Source: Nelumbo lutea
Taxonomy: Eukaryota; Streptophyta; Magnoliopsida; Proteales; Nelumbonaceae
Length of the DNA: 64,000 bases
Direction: 5' to 3'
NCBI GenBank assembly: GCA_022828595.1
Contig: JAKGHH010000004.1
Span: 23,692,372-23,756,371, forward strand
Of the stretch, positions 39,001 through 53,500 are shown piece after piece. Position numbers and translations under genes: made by a program. The notes under the pieces are model-generated. The model did no database searches, was not told the DNA's origin, and worked only from the letters and a program-made list of their open reading frames with translations. Positions within the stretch are counted from its first letter, which is position 1, and the number at the start of each line of letters is the position of its first letter.

Positions 39001-42000
39001 TTCTTCAAGTTAATGCTTCACAATTTGATTAATGGTCTCCAAATATTTCCTCAGGTGCTTCTACTTGGCGAAGTCCTACAGTTTGGCTGGAAAGAGGTCT
39101 GAGGCATATGAATTATACTGTCGTGCTCGCTCTCTTGCTGATAATACTTTACAAAAACTCCAAACCATGAACAATGCTGACAAGGTTTGTTCTCATATGA
39201 ATTATAAATGTATTCTATTTGACATGTGAAATAAATAAATAAATGTCTTCTTTTTTGCTTTTCTGAATGGATAATGATTGCATTACTAAAGAGGAAATCC
39301 CAAGAAAAGCTAATCAAATCTTGGCCATTATAAGGTAGGGATGTGGTGAGTGGTGACTACTACTAGAAATCATGTGCCATAGGCCATATCATCCCATTCA
39401 ACCTGAAGTATATATATAGATATTTGAAAAGGTAAGGTGAAATATTGTATTAAGTATCAAAAGTATAAAGACCTGTACAAGAGGCTGTACAAACAGTATT
39501 AGAGCCCCCCAAAAAAATTAACCCTCAAAAAGGAACCGGAGCTAAACACATCAGAAATAGACAACCAGCTCGTCAGCTCTTCCACTACAAAGTTGATCAC
39601 CCCAGCCTCAGATTTGGCTTTCTGTTTAAATAACCTGTTATTCCTTTCTAACCAGATTGCCCACATAACCAAGGTTTAAAATGTCGACGTTGGTGGAAAT
39701 GTCGGTCATCCAAATATAAGAAACTTGTCGGAAATGTCATATGGAAATATTGTAAAAATTATAGACATGGTGGAAACATTTTAAAATATGCAAAATATAG
39801 AAATATATTTTATGAAATGATAAAAGAAGTATAGGCACACCTTTTTAAATTATTATCTTGTTACAAATCATTAAACAAAGCTAAGAAAAACTAAGGTTAT
39901 AGACAAAAGAATATGTTCTGAAGTTGCCCTGTAAACTTTAAGATTCAGAACTTCATGATAAAATGAGTTAAAGCAAAATTTTAACTCATAGAAAGTGTAA
40001 ATGATTGTAATAGATCAACCAAATAATCTATTATACAAACACAAAACTAATATTTAACTTCATGTTTGAAATGAATATTGAGCTAGTTCAAAGTGGTAAT
40101 CATGTAAGTTAGGCGGACAGTAAAATTGTTACTTAATATATTTACAATATTATACCAACTTATGTTATAATACTATCTCTTGGACTCCACATAGTACTGG
40201 TAGTGTTCACTGGGAAATATGTTGATTCCAGTAAAATTTCATGTCGCTACCCATGGAAGTGGAAATGGAAATATGTTGTGGAAACTATTTGTTGTACTCC
40301 ACATAGTGCTGGTAGTGTATGTCGATTCCGGTAAAATTTCGTGTCGCTACCCATGGAAATGGAAATATGTGGTGGAAATATTAGGGAAATTAGGGACATT
40401 TTAAACCATGCACATAACTGCAGCTGGAATCACAGACCACACAAGCTTCCCTTTCTTTGGACATACCTTGGACTTTCCACCGTTGTAATAGAGAGGGGAT
40501 TGATTCTGGCCAAACTCAAACCAGATTAGCTGCTCTAAGAAAGTGCTGCTACACCACTGCCGAGAAGCCACAGTTAATGAAAAGATGGTTTGCTGATTCT
40601 GGTACCATATTGCACAGAGGACAATTCACATCTGCAAGGCTGAAACCCCTCCTTATTAGCAGCATTTCTTTGGTGAGACACTTCCCTTTTGCAGCCACCC
40701 ACAAAAAGAATTTTAACTTTCATAGGAGCTGAATTTTCCCAAATGGCTTTGAAAGGGAAAGATTGACTATTACTCCCCACCAGCCTCAAGTAAAATGATT
40801 TAACTAAGAAAAACCAGGATTTAGACCACAACCAGCACCTAGAAGCCTCAAAAAGCAGATATGGGTATTGTGCTTGAATACTGAAAAACTTGATCCATCT
40901 CCCAGTCATTAAAATTCCTTCTGAAAGTAGGAGCCTAGATTGTAACGCCACCTTCCTGTGCAAAACAATCTGCAACTGAAATCAGATTGTCCTCAGCTGC
41001 AACAAACAGATCAGGAAACCTCTTTTTCAGGGAGGAGTTGCAACACCAAGGATCCAGTCCAACTTTCAGTCTCTTCCCGTTCCCCACTCTGTAAGAAATC
41101 CCTCTGGTGAAAAAAGGGTAAACTTTTGGATGCCTGTCCAGATGCTACACCTGTAAGACTGCTGAGACCCTCCTGCATCCCATCCATTCTCATTCAACCC
41201 ATATTTTTCCGCAATTACCAGTCTCCATAAACCCTGAGTCTCAATTGGGAATCTCCAGAACCAGCTTCCCAATAGTGCTAAGTTGAAAAGCTTCACTTTT
41301 CTTATCCCAAGTCCACCTTGAGAAATAGGCTTACAGATCTCGTCCCATTTAACAAAGTGGTATTTTGAGGGATCCTTCCACCCTGACCACAAAAAATCCC
41401 TCATTTTTTTTCTAAATTCTCAGCACTACCTCAGTAGGCATTAGGGACAGAGACATAAAGTATGTTGGCAGGCTAGCTAACACACTTTTAACCAAAACCA
41501 GTTTACCCCCTTTGGACAGAACGAGCTTTCCAAGAAGTTAGTTTCCTGTCAACTCTTTCGAGGACAGGGTTCCAAATGCTGTTTGAATTACTCTTTGCCC
41601 CTAAAGGAAGTCCAAGGTACGAGGAAGGAAAACATACACACATAGAGATGCATTTTCTGTATATTAGGAGATGAAAAAATGGGTCAATCTGAATCTTACA
41701 TATGGTGGCTCTGATTGCATATTGCAATTGCATAGCTTGATGTGTGCTACTGGTTGTTTTATGATCAATTCCTGTTGGACCATATGATCATAGAGTGCCA
41801 ATATCCATGGTGATTTCATTTATGCTGACTGTGAAAGAAAGGGGGGAAAAGAGAGAAACAGGGATAAAATCTACAACTTACAAAGTTCTCAGGAAAGTTG
41901 GTGTTTCTTCATGGGGTCCATGAGGCCTTTATCTGTCCAACTGGCCTAAATGATCTCTAGGCGAGGTCCTGTCTGAGAGATCCATGGTCTTGTGGCATTG

Positions 42001-42586
42001 GTAGGGTTGGTACTTTGAAAATATTCACTTTGTTATTGGTGCTGTTGTTTTTAATTTAATTTGGTGCCATTGCTTGGTGTAGTGGTAAAATCCAAGGCTG
42101 GCGAGTGTGAGATTGCTTTTGTCTCTAAGAACAACCACTTTGTAAAAAAATGCCGAAGTTTTGGACCATATCCAGTCTACCCCTCCCAAGGTCTCAGGTC
42201 ATTTTATAATTTTATTTAACATTTAAATTTATAGATATTTTTGGTTTATTGTTTTCCCAATGGGTATCATCAGTTTAAAAATGTGATTTAGGGTGTCTAG
42301 AGATTTAGTTTGACTTGATGTGTTTAATGGGACCCACAAAATTTTCTTGGATCCTAAGTTGGAATCATATCACTTTTCTTTAGAGCTATTTTTCAGGGGT
42401 GAAAATGTCTATTTTACTTGATTTTAGTGTCTTTAGGTAGGTGTTTTTTTTTGATAAATAGTGTCTTTAGGAAGGATTTTTAGTTACTTATCCAACAAGA
42501 CCAAGATCTTGTGAACCCTACGTAAATCAGTAAAGTTATGGCCATTTTTGGCAAAGTATCAGTGGATGACGGGATTGTGTTTATAT

Positions 42587-42624
<38 letters not shown>

Positions 42625-44463
42625 AATTTTGAGATCTTATTTGAAATAGTAAAGTGGGTTGGCCAGTCCATCTCCTTAGAGTCTATAACTATGGCTTTTG
42701 TAAATTGGCTAGTATAGAACTTAATTATAGAAACCCTTCTACTTCTTCATCTCATCTTAGATCTGATTTTCCTATTCTTTCCACCCTATGAAGAGCATAG
42801 GACTTTGCTCTTTCCCATCCTACATATTTAAAGCTTATTCTAAATTTTTAGCTAAATGTGCTGATATCATGGTATCACCTCACCTGGAATTTGAAGATGT
42901 GGATAGATTTTTTATCTAATTTTTGGTACTCTTGATATTGTTACTTTTTGGTATACTCTTGAAACGAGTGTTACTCAACACTCATATGTTTTGTAATCAT
43001 TGTTTATGATATTTATTTTCTATTTCCTACCAAAATAAGCTTATGCATATTATTTTTAAGATATGTAACTCTAGTTGATAATGTATACAATGCTGCAAAA
43101 TTCTTTCGTTACATCCTTTTTGACTTTCTACAGGCATTGGTTCAAGAGTTGAAGATGTTATACAACAACTGCAGATCAAGCAGCTGTATAGAGCATGCAG
43201 CAGGGATTATGGAGGAGGAGAAGACACCAGAAAAGCTTGCCAAAGGAATTTCAACAATATCATTGACTGAAGCTGTAAAGAAGGTATCATACAGTTATAT
43301 GGTAGCCATAGTTGTCAAGGCGACGCTTAGGAATTATAAAATAGACATTAAACTAGAATATTCATTTTATGTGTTTATATACTAATTTCTTTTATTATTT
43401 TCTTATTCTGTTAGGGTTTAATCAATGCAAACATTACTAACTGTTGTATTGAACCCATGGTTCACAGTATCGATACACCTCTGTGTATTGGCAGAGGTGT
43501 ATCGGTACTTATAATGATACTCCCCCTATTTTTTTTATTTCTTTAGTTTTCAATTTCATTTTTAAATATATACATATATTATTTAAAAAAATGGGTCCCC
43601 AAAAACACCTGTAAACAGGTATTGGGACCCCAAAGATACAATACAATACACCCAATATGGGGCATATCATATCGAAACTTTGATCCTTGATTGAACCCTC
43701 AAAAATTTCAAAACCTGAACCTATAAGCAAGGGAGGAACTCAAAATTTTGTCTAATCAAACACATTTTCTTCTTCCACGTCTTCTTCTTCTTCCACCTTT
43801 TCTTTTCTTCTTTCCTATAACAAAAGTAGGGGTTCAGCCCCTATATTTTTTTAATTTTCTTTACTTTGTTCTTTTTCTTCTCATAAAATGTTGATTTTCT
43901 AGACTTAAACATGAAATTTATACTTTTCTTATGAAAGTTATGAATTATTAAGGAAAGATGGTCTGGAACCTAGGGAACTACCCCAGGATCTAGGGTTTTA
44001 CTTAAAAGAATCCATCGCCTAGGTGACTAGGCGACAAGGCGCCCCCCTGTCGCCTAGCCTCACCTTGGCGCCTTGAAAAGTATGATGGTAGCCTGTGTTA
44101 CCCACAGATATGGCAAGGACACCAATGGACATGGTGTTGGTACAGAATTTACAGTAATATTTTGAAGTATCCAACACATTGAAGCATCCTTGTACAAATA
44201 TTTTGGTATTGTAGATGGTAGTTTAATTTTGACAGAACACATACAAAGAAAATCCAACAATAATACGAGTGGTAGTATTCATCAAAAAAAGGAGTGAGAC
44301 TTGGGGTAAAATTAAGATAGGAGACCAAGAGATACTTATGCGCGAACTCCTTCATTACCTTGGAGGGGTGCTTTTGGAGTCCTAAATCTTATGTGATAGG
44401 AGAATACCCCCACTTTTGCTAAAATGAAAATTTTATAGAACAAATCTTTTCTCTGTTGCTGAT

Positions 44464-44528
<65 letters not shown>

Positions 44529-47500
44529 AGCTACCAGGCCAACAAAGTTATGGTAAGGTGTATTGAGCAGAAAAGAAACAATATAACAAAAAAAAAACGT
44601 AGCAGAGGTGCAAATAGATAATGAGAAAACTAGAAAATATGATCTAGGAGTTTCCTGAAAAGGTGATAAGAATGATGGAAAGTAATTTACAATGATTAGA
44701 TCACATGCATAGAATTGACCTATTGTAAGTTGAAGGATCTAGAAGAGCCAAGAGTAGGCAAAAAAGGACATTGGTTGAAGTAATGGGAAATTATTTGAAG
44801 GCTGATAGTTTAACAACAGATATGACACCGAACAGAACGAAATGGCGGAGCAAGCTTTGTGTAGCTGACTCCTTATTGTTGGAATTTGGAACAAAGCTTT
44901 GTTGAGTTGAGTTTGACTTCAGGGGTCTGAAAAGAGCTCAGAACATCTGGCTATCCCCCCAAGTGATGGCAATATGAGTATAGCTTCTTCACAAGGTAGG
45001 AAAAGGGGGTTTTGTTTTAGTGTTGCTGGGGTTCAGATTGAAAGTCTGGGTTTGGAGAAGAGGATTGGCAAGCAGGATGACGGCAGACATGAATGTCTCT
45101 GGGTTGAGGATGGTGAGATGTTTTATCCCCCAGTCTTGGTTAAGAAGCTTTGGGGAGTGAGGGCCAAGGGGGTTACTTTTGTGCAGTTAAATATGGGGCT
45201 GAAAGTGGTTGTCAGGTTGGTCAGTCTTGGTTAAGGAGAGGCTTAAGGGAGAACGAAAATCAGCCAGGTGCTTTGGTGAGATCTCAATATTCTTTAAAAG
45301 CTTCACATTTTTTAGTTTAGATGGTACAGAGGTAGTTAAAATTTTGTCATATCCAAAATGATGTGGTGAGATCAGTTATCAAAGAGCCCATCGAGCTTAA
45401 GAAAATGTTTTTTTTTTTTTAATGAAGGTAAAGTATGATTGTATTAATAACTGGTCCTGTGTCCCAGTATTTTTGAACGAAGGTAAGAAAATGGGGTTCT
45501 TACCAATTCTCATTCTGTACTTTACTATTGAAAGAAAAAGAAAATGGGGACATTAACATTACAGCCAGGGGATGAGAGACACTTCTGCAATTGGTAATCT
45601 CAAATCAAGAAATGAGAGATAGAGGGGCAGATGAGGGTGGAAGTGTTCTTCAGAGTGGTGATGAGTATGGTGCAGTTGTGAATATTGAACAGGTGATTAT
45701 AGGATCAATACTGAGAGGTAAGAGGGCAACTGATATAAAGGGGATTGAAGCTGTACAAATCAAGGATGGAGAGGTACAAATCAATAGTAGCATGATTGGA
45801 GAAGGATGGAGAGGTACATGGAAGTAGGGTTTTTTTCCTTTTGTCTTTTTTTTTTCTTTACTTCCAATGAGAGGAGAGAACTTTGTTTCTAGCCAAATGT
45901 ATTCTATTCTTTTGGAGATGGGACACAGAAATAGATAGAGATTTATTAAATGTTCACTTCAGTTTAGGTATCTGACTTGTTTATCAATATTGCTTTCCTC
46001 GAAGTTCTTTTACATGGGTAATTGTTGGAGAACTGAACACATCAACTTCTAGAAAGGTGTGATCTTCCATTGGGAAAGACATTTCTTGTTGTTCCCAAGG
46101 TCAGGGTTTAGGATCAAACATGAAAATTTGCAAGTTTATTCTAGGTGAAGAGGCTTCAAAAGTAGAGGGGATTCTTCCAGGGATACGGGGAAAAACCAAT
46201 TTCTTAAGGATCAGAGGGGCAAGAGCAGCTAACTGGTTCATCTGGACAGGAGTTTAATAGTAGCATAAAAGTAGCGGATGAATAGGACTCACAGGTGGAG
46301 TGTGAAAATGTTTGACATTGAGGTTGATGCCCCAGAGCCGATAAATAAATGGGTGCTTGGTGTTTTTTCTTCTTAGGTGGTCATGCTAGGGAAAGGAATA
46401 TTTAGAATGCATGAAAAGTTGGAGCAACAAGATCTAGTTAATAGTGAGATTCGCAAGTCTTCTGAAGGATTGATTCAAACAGATGTGGAAAATGAAAGCT
46501 ATAAGAGGACTTGAGCAACTCTTCACATACCTTATTGCCATTGGGAGAAGTTGGAAAGAGCGAAACAATTGTAAATGGGAAGCTATCTATTGTTTCTCTC
46601 AGCTGGTAATACAAAGAATAATCAGTCGGTTGCAGCAACTTTCACATCCAGATTACTTTTTGGAAGAAGATGAGCTGGAGTGAATAATTATTTATAAAAT
46701 ATCTTGTATCAACATAAGAAGGATTAAATATGTGAAAACAAGGCTGATTTTATATTGATCCTCAAATCCCAGTCATAGTGGATGGGGGGGGGGTTATTGC
46801 AGTTGAGGTAAATTACTATGGTTTGACCAATAATTGGTGGTGGAAGCTTTTTCTCTAATAAAAGCTTTGGGATTGTTCACTGAAGCCCATGTTTTCACCA
46901 ATTCTAGGATCTTATTGGATATTGTTGAAAGGAATTCCACATCCACTACCCCCCTGGCCCTTTAGTATTGGGCTTCAAATATTGATGAACCGAGAGCATC
47001 TATTCAGATTGAACTGAGGCGTACGATTCATGAAGGTCATAAAGTTACCAATTCTCTTTGAAACTGGGTTGTATTAGACAAGAAATCATATTCTTCGGTT
47101 CCACGACTAGCCTTCCAGAGTGCATAGACTCATTCAAGAAGACAAAATGGGATTACCTTGTTTTTGCCTTGGTTAAGGTTTTTTTTTTTTTTGTTTGTTT
47201 GATGGAGTCTGGGCTTCTGGGCACATTATTAGATTCATTCAAGAAGACAACATTCTATCTTGTATAAATTTACGGTATCTGCCCCTACACCACAAGTTTG
47301 GGGTTTGAAAACGAAAAACAAGGTCAAAGAGATGTATTTATAATGAATGAGAGTAGCACAACTAGGGTTGATCATTTTCAGCCAGCCCACAAAGCTTGGT
47401 CCAACCTGACCCAGAAATTCTGGGCCTGGGCCTAGGTTTTGTGTTCAGGCCCGGCCTGTAAATTCAGGGTTGGGCTTGGGCCTAATACTTCAGGCCCAGC

Positions 47501-50500
47501 CCGCATATATTTATATATGTAATTTATAAATAATTTATACATGTTTTTACCAAAGAAGCATTATATATGACACCTATAGTTCATATTATATAATACTTTT
47601 ATATTATTTTATGTATAAAACAAACTTTTATGCATATTATATGACATATAATATAAAATATTTATATTTTTATATTTTATTATATATATAATATTTTATG
47701 CATGGAATACATAGGCCTGGAACCTGGATCAGGTCCAAGCCCAGGATATAATCTTTATCACAGGTGCAAAGTTCAGCCTGGGCCTGGCCCGACCCATGAT
47801 CACCCCCCTAAGCACAAGTCATAAACCCCATCAAGGCAGGTAAAAGGGGGAATAACAGCATGAAAAGGTTTGACATATACAAATATCAGAAGATAGAAAC
47901 AGTTTAGTGAATTGGGAATTTGGGACAAAGTTTGTAGGCCCATAAATGTAGGGGGGTTGGGAATTAGTAGTTTGAAGAAATTTAGCATAACCCTACTTTG
48001 CAAGTGGTACTGGAGGTTCAGTGAGGAGAATAATCAAAACCAAATTTGGTATTAGAGAGTTGTGTTGGGAGTAGGGGTGATCATTCTTGGTGTTGAAGTT
48101 TGACCTGCCATAGAATTCTGTCTTGTTCGTTGACTGTAGAGTAAAGTAGACAGCAAGAAGTAGGAGAGGAAAGAAGAAAAGAGAGAAGAGAGAGAAGAGA
48201 GAAAGGCTGGTTCGAATTAGAGAAAAGTTTTCCCTAGATTCGGCCAGACCTGTTATTATATTATTAACTTATTGGAAAAGACTTGAGTGCCCTTCTTTAA
48301 GTAAGAGGCACTCGAACTAACATAACCGTACACATCAACATTCTCAACAAGTACAAAGATTGAAATACCCCTTCACTAACACCACTAACACTCATCCTCA
48401 AGCTAGTGAGTATATATCATATAATCCCAGCTTGTTACATATGTAGTCCACTCTCCCCCGACTCAAACCTTTTGTAAACAAGTCTGCCCACTGGTTTCCC
48501 GTACTAACATATGTAGTTTCTATCACCCCATTCAGCACCTTCTCTCTCACAAAATGACAGTCAACTTTGATGTGCTTGGTTCTTTCATGAAACACTGGAT
48601 TGGAAGAGATATGAACCGTTGTTTGATTGTCACAATAGAGCTTCATTGGAGTACTGATGTCATATCTTATTTCCTGTTGAAGGTTCCTCGGCCACACTAA
48701 TTCACAAGCAGTATGTGCCATGGCCCTATATTCTGCTTTTGCACTGCTTCTTGCCACAATTGTTTGCTTCTTACTTTTCCACGTTACCAGGTTACCCCCC
48801 AGAAAGGTGCAATAGCCTGTGGTAGATCGTCTATCAGACATAGAACCTGCCCAATCAGCATCGGTGTACCCTTCTACTACCAGTTTTCCACCATTCCTAT
48901 ACAGCAAACCACGACCAGGAGCTCCTTTCAGATACCTCACAATCCTTAGCACTGCATTCCAATGTGGGACCAAAGGTTTCTGCATGAACTGACTCACCAC
49001 ACTAACCGCAAATGAAATATCTGGCCAAGTAATAGTTAGATAGTTTAGTTTGCCTACAAGTCGTCGGTATCTGCCAGGGTCTTCAAATACTTCACCTATA
49101 TCACTACTCAGCCTTGTATTTGTTTCCATAGGTGTCTTAGTCGGTTTAGTACCCAACAACCCTGTTTCTTCCAGTAAATCAAGCACATATTTCCTCTGGC
49201 ACAAATTAATGCCATGCTTAGATCGTGCTACCTCTATGCCCAAAAAGGATTTCAACTTGCCAAGGTCCTTTGTCTGAAAGTGTTTCTGTAGGAATGCCTT
49301 CAATCTGTCAATGCCCATTTTATCATTCCAAGTCACAACGATATCATCCACATACACCACCAATATTATTTTGCCTGCTGGAGAGTCAAGACTGAAGACA
49401 GAATGGTCAACTTGGCACTGTTTCATACCAAACTTCTTGACCACCTCACTGAACCTACCAAACCATGCTTGAGGGGACTGTTTAAGTTCATATATCGCCT
49501 TTTTAAGTCTGCATACCTTACCATCCTCCCCTTGAGCAACAAATTCTGGTGGTTGCTCCATGTAGACCTCCTCGAGCAAATCACCATGCAAAAAGGCATT
49601 TTTGATATCTAGCTGATGTAGAGGCCAACCAGACATAGCTGCAAGAGAGATGACGACACGAACTGACCCTATCTTAGCAACCGGGGAGAACGTCTCCGTG
49701 TAGTCAATGCCATAGGTTTGGGAGTACCCTTTGGCAACCAGCCGCGCCTTCAGGCGCTCAACACGACCATCTGGCAAGTACTTAACACTATACACCCACT
49801 TACAACCGACAGCCTGCTTCCCAGGAGGAAGAGCGGTGAGATTCCAAGTGTGATTATGATGCAAAGCAGAGAGCTCTTCTTCCATAGCACGGCACCACTC
49901 TGGAGAGGTAAGGGCTTCCTGGACATCCTTAGGAACAACCACGGAGTACACTTCCGTGGACCTGAGCCACGTCCTCTACCACGAGCTCCCCCTGAATCTC
50001 TGCCTCCAGTACGACCACCACCACGGATATGTGTAGATCCACCACTACCACTCCTGCCAGGCTGGGTTCCTCGAGTCCCACTTCTGCCACCTCGGCCTCT
50101 TGACACTGCAAATGCTGATTTATCGGAGACATTAGAGTCCATAGATCCAATGGAAGCCCTCCGAAGACGAGCAAACACCTCCTCTAAAGATGGAAGAGCA
50201 GATCCCCCTAGTATCTGGGCTCGTACAGGTTCATGCTCAGACTTCAGCCCCACCAGAAACCGTGTCACATCAAGCTGCTCTCGCTGTTGCTGTTGAACTT
50301 TGACATCTGAAGTGAGAGGATGATAGACATTTAACTCATTACGGATATTCCTCACATTGGCATAGTACTCCTCAAGTCTCTGATTTCCCTGTTGCAGATT
50401 GAAGTATTCCTGATACAGTTGATATACCCTAGTGGTATTATCCCAACCTGAATACAGTTTCTTAGTGTGATCCCACACCTCTTTGGCTGTGTCAAGAAAC

Positions 50501-53500
50501 ATGAAGTTCACACTGATTTTGGGTTCCATACTGTTCCACAACCATGTAATGATCTGTGCATCTTCCTGTTCCTAGTCTTCATACTCCTGAGAATTAGCAA
50601 GGGGTTTCTCCTCTCTTATATGCTTCACTTTCTTCTTCGCCTTCAGAAAAACCTTTACAGACTTGGCCCAAGGGACATAATTCTCTCCATTCAGTTTAAT
50701 GGAGGTCATTTGGACATTCAGGTAGTCAGTAGATATCATGACACTAGGTTTACTATCACTGTTATCTGCCATTGCCGAACTCCCTTAACACTGAATTCAC
50801 ACTACACACAGACACTTCACCAAAATCTGCACACTAATTTCAACAGTAATAAATGCTGAGAACTACAACACCACAAACCCTACTCACCGAAATCTGCACA
50901 CTGATTTCAGCAGTATTAAATGCTGAAAACTGCAACACCACAACCCCTACTCACCGAAGTCTACACACTGATTTCAGCGATATCAAAAACTGAAAACCAC
51001 ACTTGTAACACCACCAACATTAATCCACAACTATAGGAAGCTTCACCATTCAGTAGACACTATTGCCATTCGAATCACACACAAACCAGAATAAACCCTA
51101 GCATACTGCAATCTGAAAACCCATCATGCGAACTGTACTACACCTCTCATGTATTCCAAAAAAAATATATAAAAAAAAACTTTACCTCATCGCCTAAAGG
51201 CCAACCATACGAAGGGCTGAGACACCACTGCACCACACGTACCAGCCCTAACTAGGGCTTAGAAACCACAGCAACCAATCACCAACGACACAATCGGAGG
51301 CATAGAGACCTCCTAGGGAAGAGGGCGATCACTCCTTTTCAGCCCTTTTCCCAGTCTCCAACTCACAACTGAGAACCCCAAGTGAAACCCTAATTCGAAT
51401 GCGCAGAAGGCAGAATTCTAGCAAGTCTGATTTGGTGAACCTAGCTCTGATACCATGTTGAAGTTTGACCTGCCATAGAATTCTGTCTTGTTCGTTGACT
51501 GTAGAGTAAAGTAGACAGCAAGAAGTAGGAGAGGAAAGAAGAAAAGAGAGAAGAGAGAGAAGAGAGAAAGGCTGGTTCGAATTAGGGAAAAAAGTTAATC
51601 CCTTGATTCGGCCAGACCTGTTATTATATTATTAACTAATATAACAGTACACATCAGCATTCTCAACAAATACAAAGACTGAAATACCCCTTCACTAACA
51701 CCACTAACACTTGGCAATGTCTTATAGAGATGAGGGCAAGTCCTTCATTCTAATTCCTAGCAATGCGGGACTTGGAACTGAGGTTCAAAATTTTGTCACA
51801 TATTGGGTTGTATCGGGCATATCATATTGAGTTTTGAACCTTTGACCACTTTAGGGAGAAACTCTTCACCAAAGAGGCTATAAAGGAGTTGGTAGTGTGA
51901 CACTATTCAGTTGACACATGAGTTTAACACTATTGAGTATTGTCCCAAGTCCTACATTGGTTAGGACTTAGGAAGTAGAATAAAAGCCTTGCCTTTATCT
52001 ATAGATAGGCAATCCAAGCCTAGGAATTAGGATGAAGCTCACTCTTCAAGCCAAGTTTGGCTTAGTTTGGGCCCAAGTAATACATCATATAATTTAAAAT
52101 TTTATAAATAATTAAATTTTCATTAATACAATTTTACCTTACCTTTCAAAGAAAATATAAATAATTAAATTTTCATTTCTTGATTCCCATAGGCCCAATA
52201 CCTAGCCCAGGTCGAGGCCTGGGCTATAACCCTTATCATACGTGCTAAGCCCGGCTTGGGCCCAGCCCATGATCACCCCTAGTTGGGAGCATGGAAGAGG
52301 AATATGATCCTGTGCAACATCTATATGGAGAGGGATAGAAACTGTATATGCTGACTACTATCAGGGTATTAAGTATAAACTTGGGGATGGTAACACAGTA
52401 TGATTTTGGACTGATAGCTAGTGTGGGCTGCATCCATTGAGGAAAATGTTCCCGTCTCTATTTATGGCAGCTCAAAATAGGGCTGTACTGGTGAAAGACT
52501 GTTATGTGATGGTGAATGGGCAGGTGAGCTGGAACCCAAGCTCAGGAGGAACTTAAACAAACAGGAGGTGAACCAATTGGTTGAAATGCTTCAAAGAATT
52601 CAAGTCATTTGCTCTCAAACAGGGAATCCTGATCAAAGGAGATGGAGGTGGAAAAGTAGTGTTCTGTTCTCTGTAAAATCTTTATACAGACAGCTGAACA
52701 TTTATGATTGAAGGGGACTTTCCTGCCAATGTGGACTGTTCCTTGTTCAGGGAACAGGGAGACAGCGGGCCATTTATTTCTACACTGCTCGTTTGAAGTT
52801 AATCAGTGGAATACTGTTCTGGAAACTTTCGGTTGGGTGGGGTGCTTCTCCTTATTCATTTCTCATTTTTGCAAAGCTGGCAGTTAAGAGGTGTTAAGCA
52901 AAAGGGGATAATTATTTGGGATCTTTTTTCCCTTTAGCTGTGTTCTGCTGTATATGTATAGGCTGATTCATTTCTTGGGTGTATTTGAGGCCCATGCTAT
53001 AGTTATCTATTTGTAGTAATACAATACCTTAACTTAGGGGTATTCAAATTCAGTTGATAAACCGAAAATCAAACCAAACCAAACCAAACCGAATAAGCTA
53101 ATTCGGTTTGTTTAATTCGGGTATCGGTCGGTTCAGTTTTTATTTTCTAAAAAAAAAGCGGTTTTCGGTTTTGGTTTGATTTGATTGACATTTTCAACCG
53201 AACCGAACCGAAAACCGATTAGTGGTTGTATTAAATTAAGTATATTAAATATATAATATTCTATTCACTACTTTATACTCATTAGTTAATAATTATTATC
53301 TTTTCCAATGGGCAATGGTAATCCCCATTGTGCTTTGGGTGGTTGGGCCTATTCCAACTTTTAATTAATAATAGTTAATTAAATAGCCTAGAGACTCTAA
53401 ACAACTAGAGTATTAAAATCTTGACTAATTATTCATTAATTGTTTGTGAAGAATGAGTGTAGTTGCTTTAATAATTAGTCGTTCAATTGTTCATAAATGA

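Larger units (their letters stand above)
48091..51709 (-). mobile_element. Ty1-copia LTR retrotransposon, internally deleted
   Basis: A complete outline with LTRs at both ends, flanked by the 5-bp duplication CTTGG (48,086-48,090 and 51,710-51,714). On the minus strand: 5' LTR 51,709-51,456, primer site TGGTATCAGAGC beside it (complementary to initiator tRNA-Met), gag, RT and RNase H, a purine tract GCTTGAGGATGAG, and 3' LTR 48,390-48,091. Zinc knuckle, protease and integrase are absent, and gag has a stop. It could at best be moved by another element's proteins. It lies antisense in SRP68 intron 6. Confidence 0.95.
48072..52281. mobile_element. hAT-type MITE inserted in the LINE and split by a copia element
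   Basis: Flanked by perfect GTTGGGAG at 48,064-48,071 and 52,282-52,289. The left end TAGGGGTGATCATTCTTGG survives for 19 bases before the copia insertion. The right part (51,715-52,281) ends CCCATGATCACCCCTA with GGCCTGGGC and GGGCCCAG words as in 47,363-47,810. Without the copia element it would be about 590 bp. Confidence 0.85.

Noticed and set aside
49718..50296. 192-codon plus-strand frame
   Set aside because: It is the shadow of copia gag on the other strand; the proline-rich part is the antisense of the Arg-Gly stretch.
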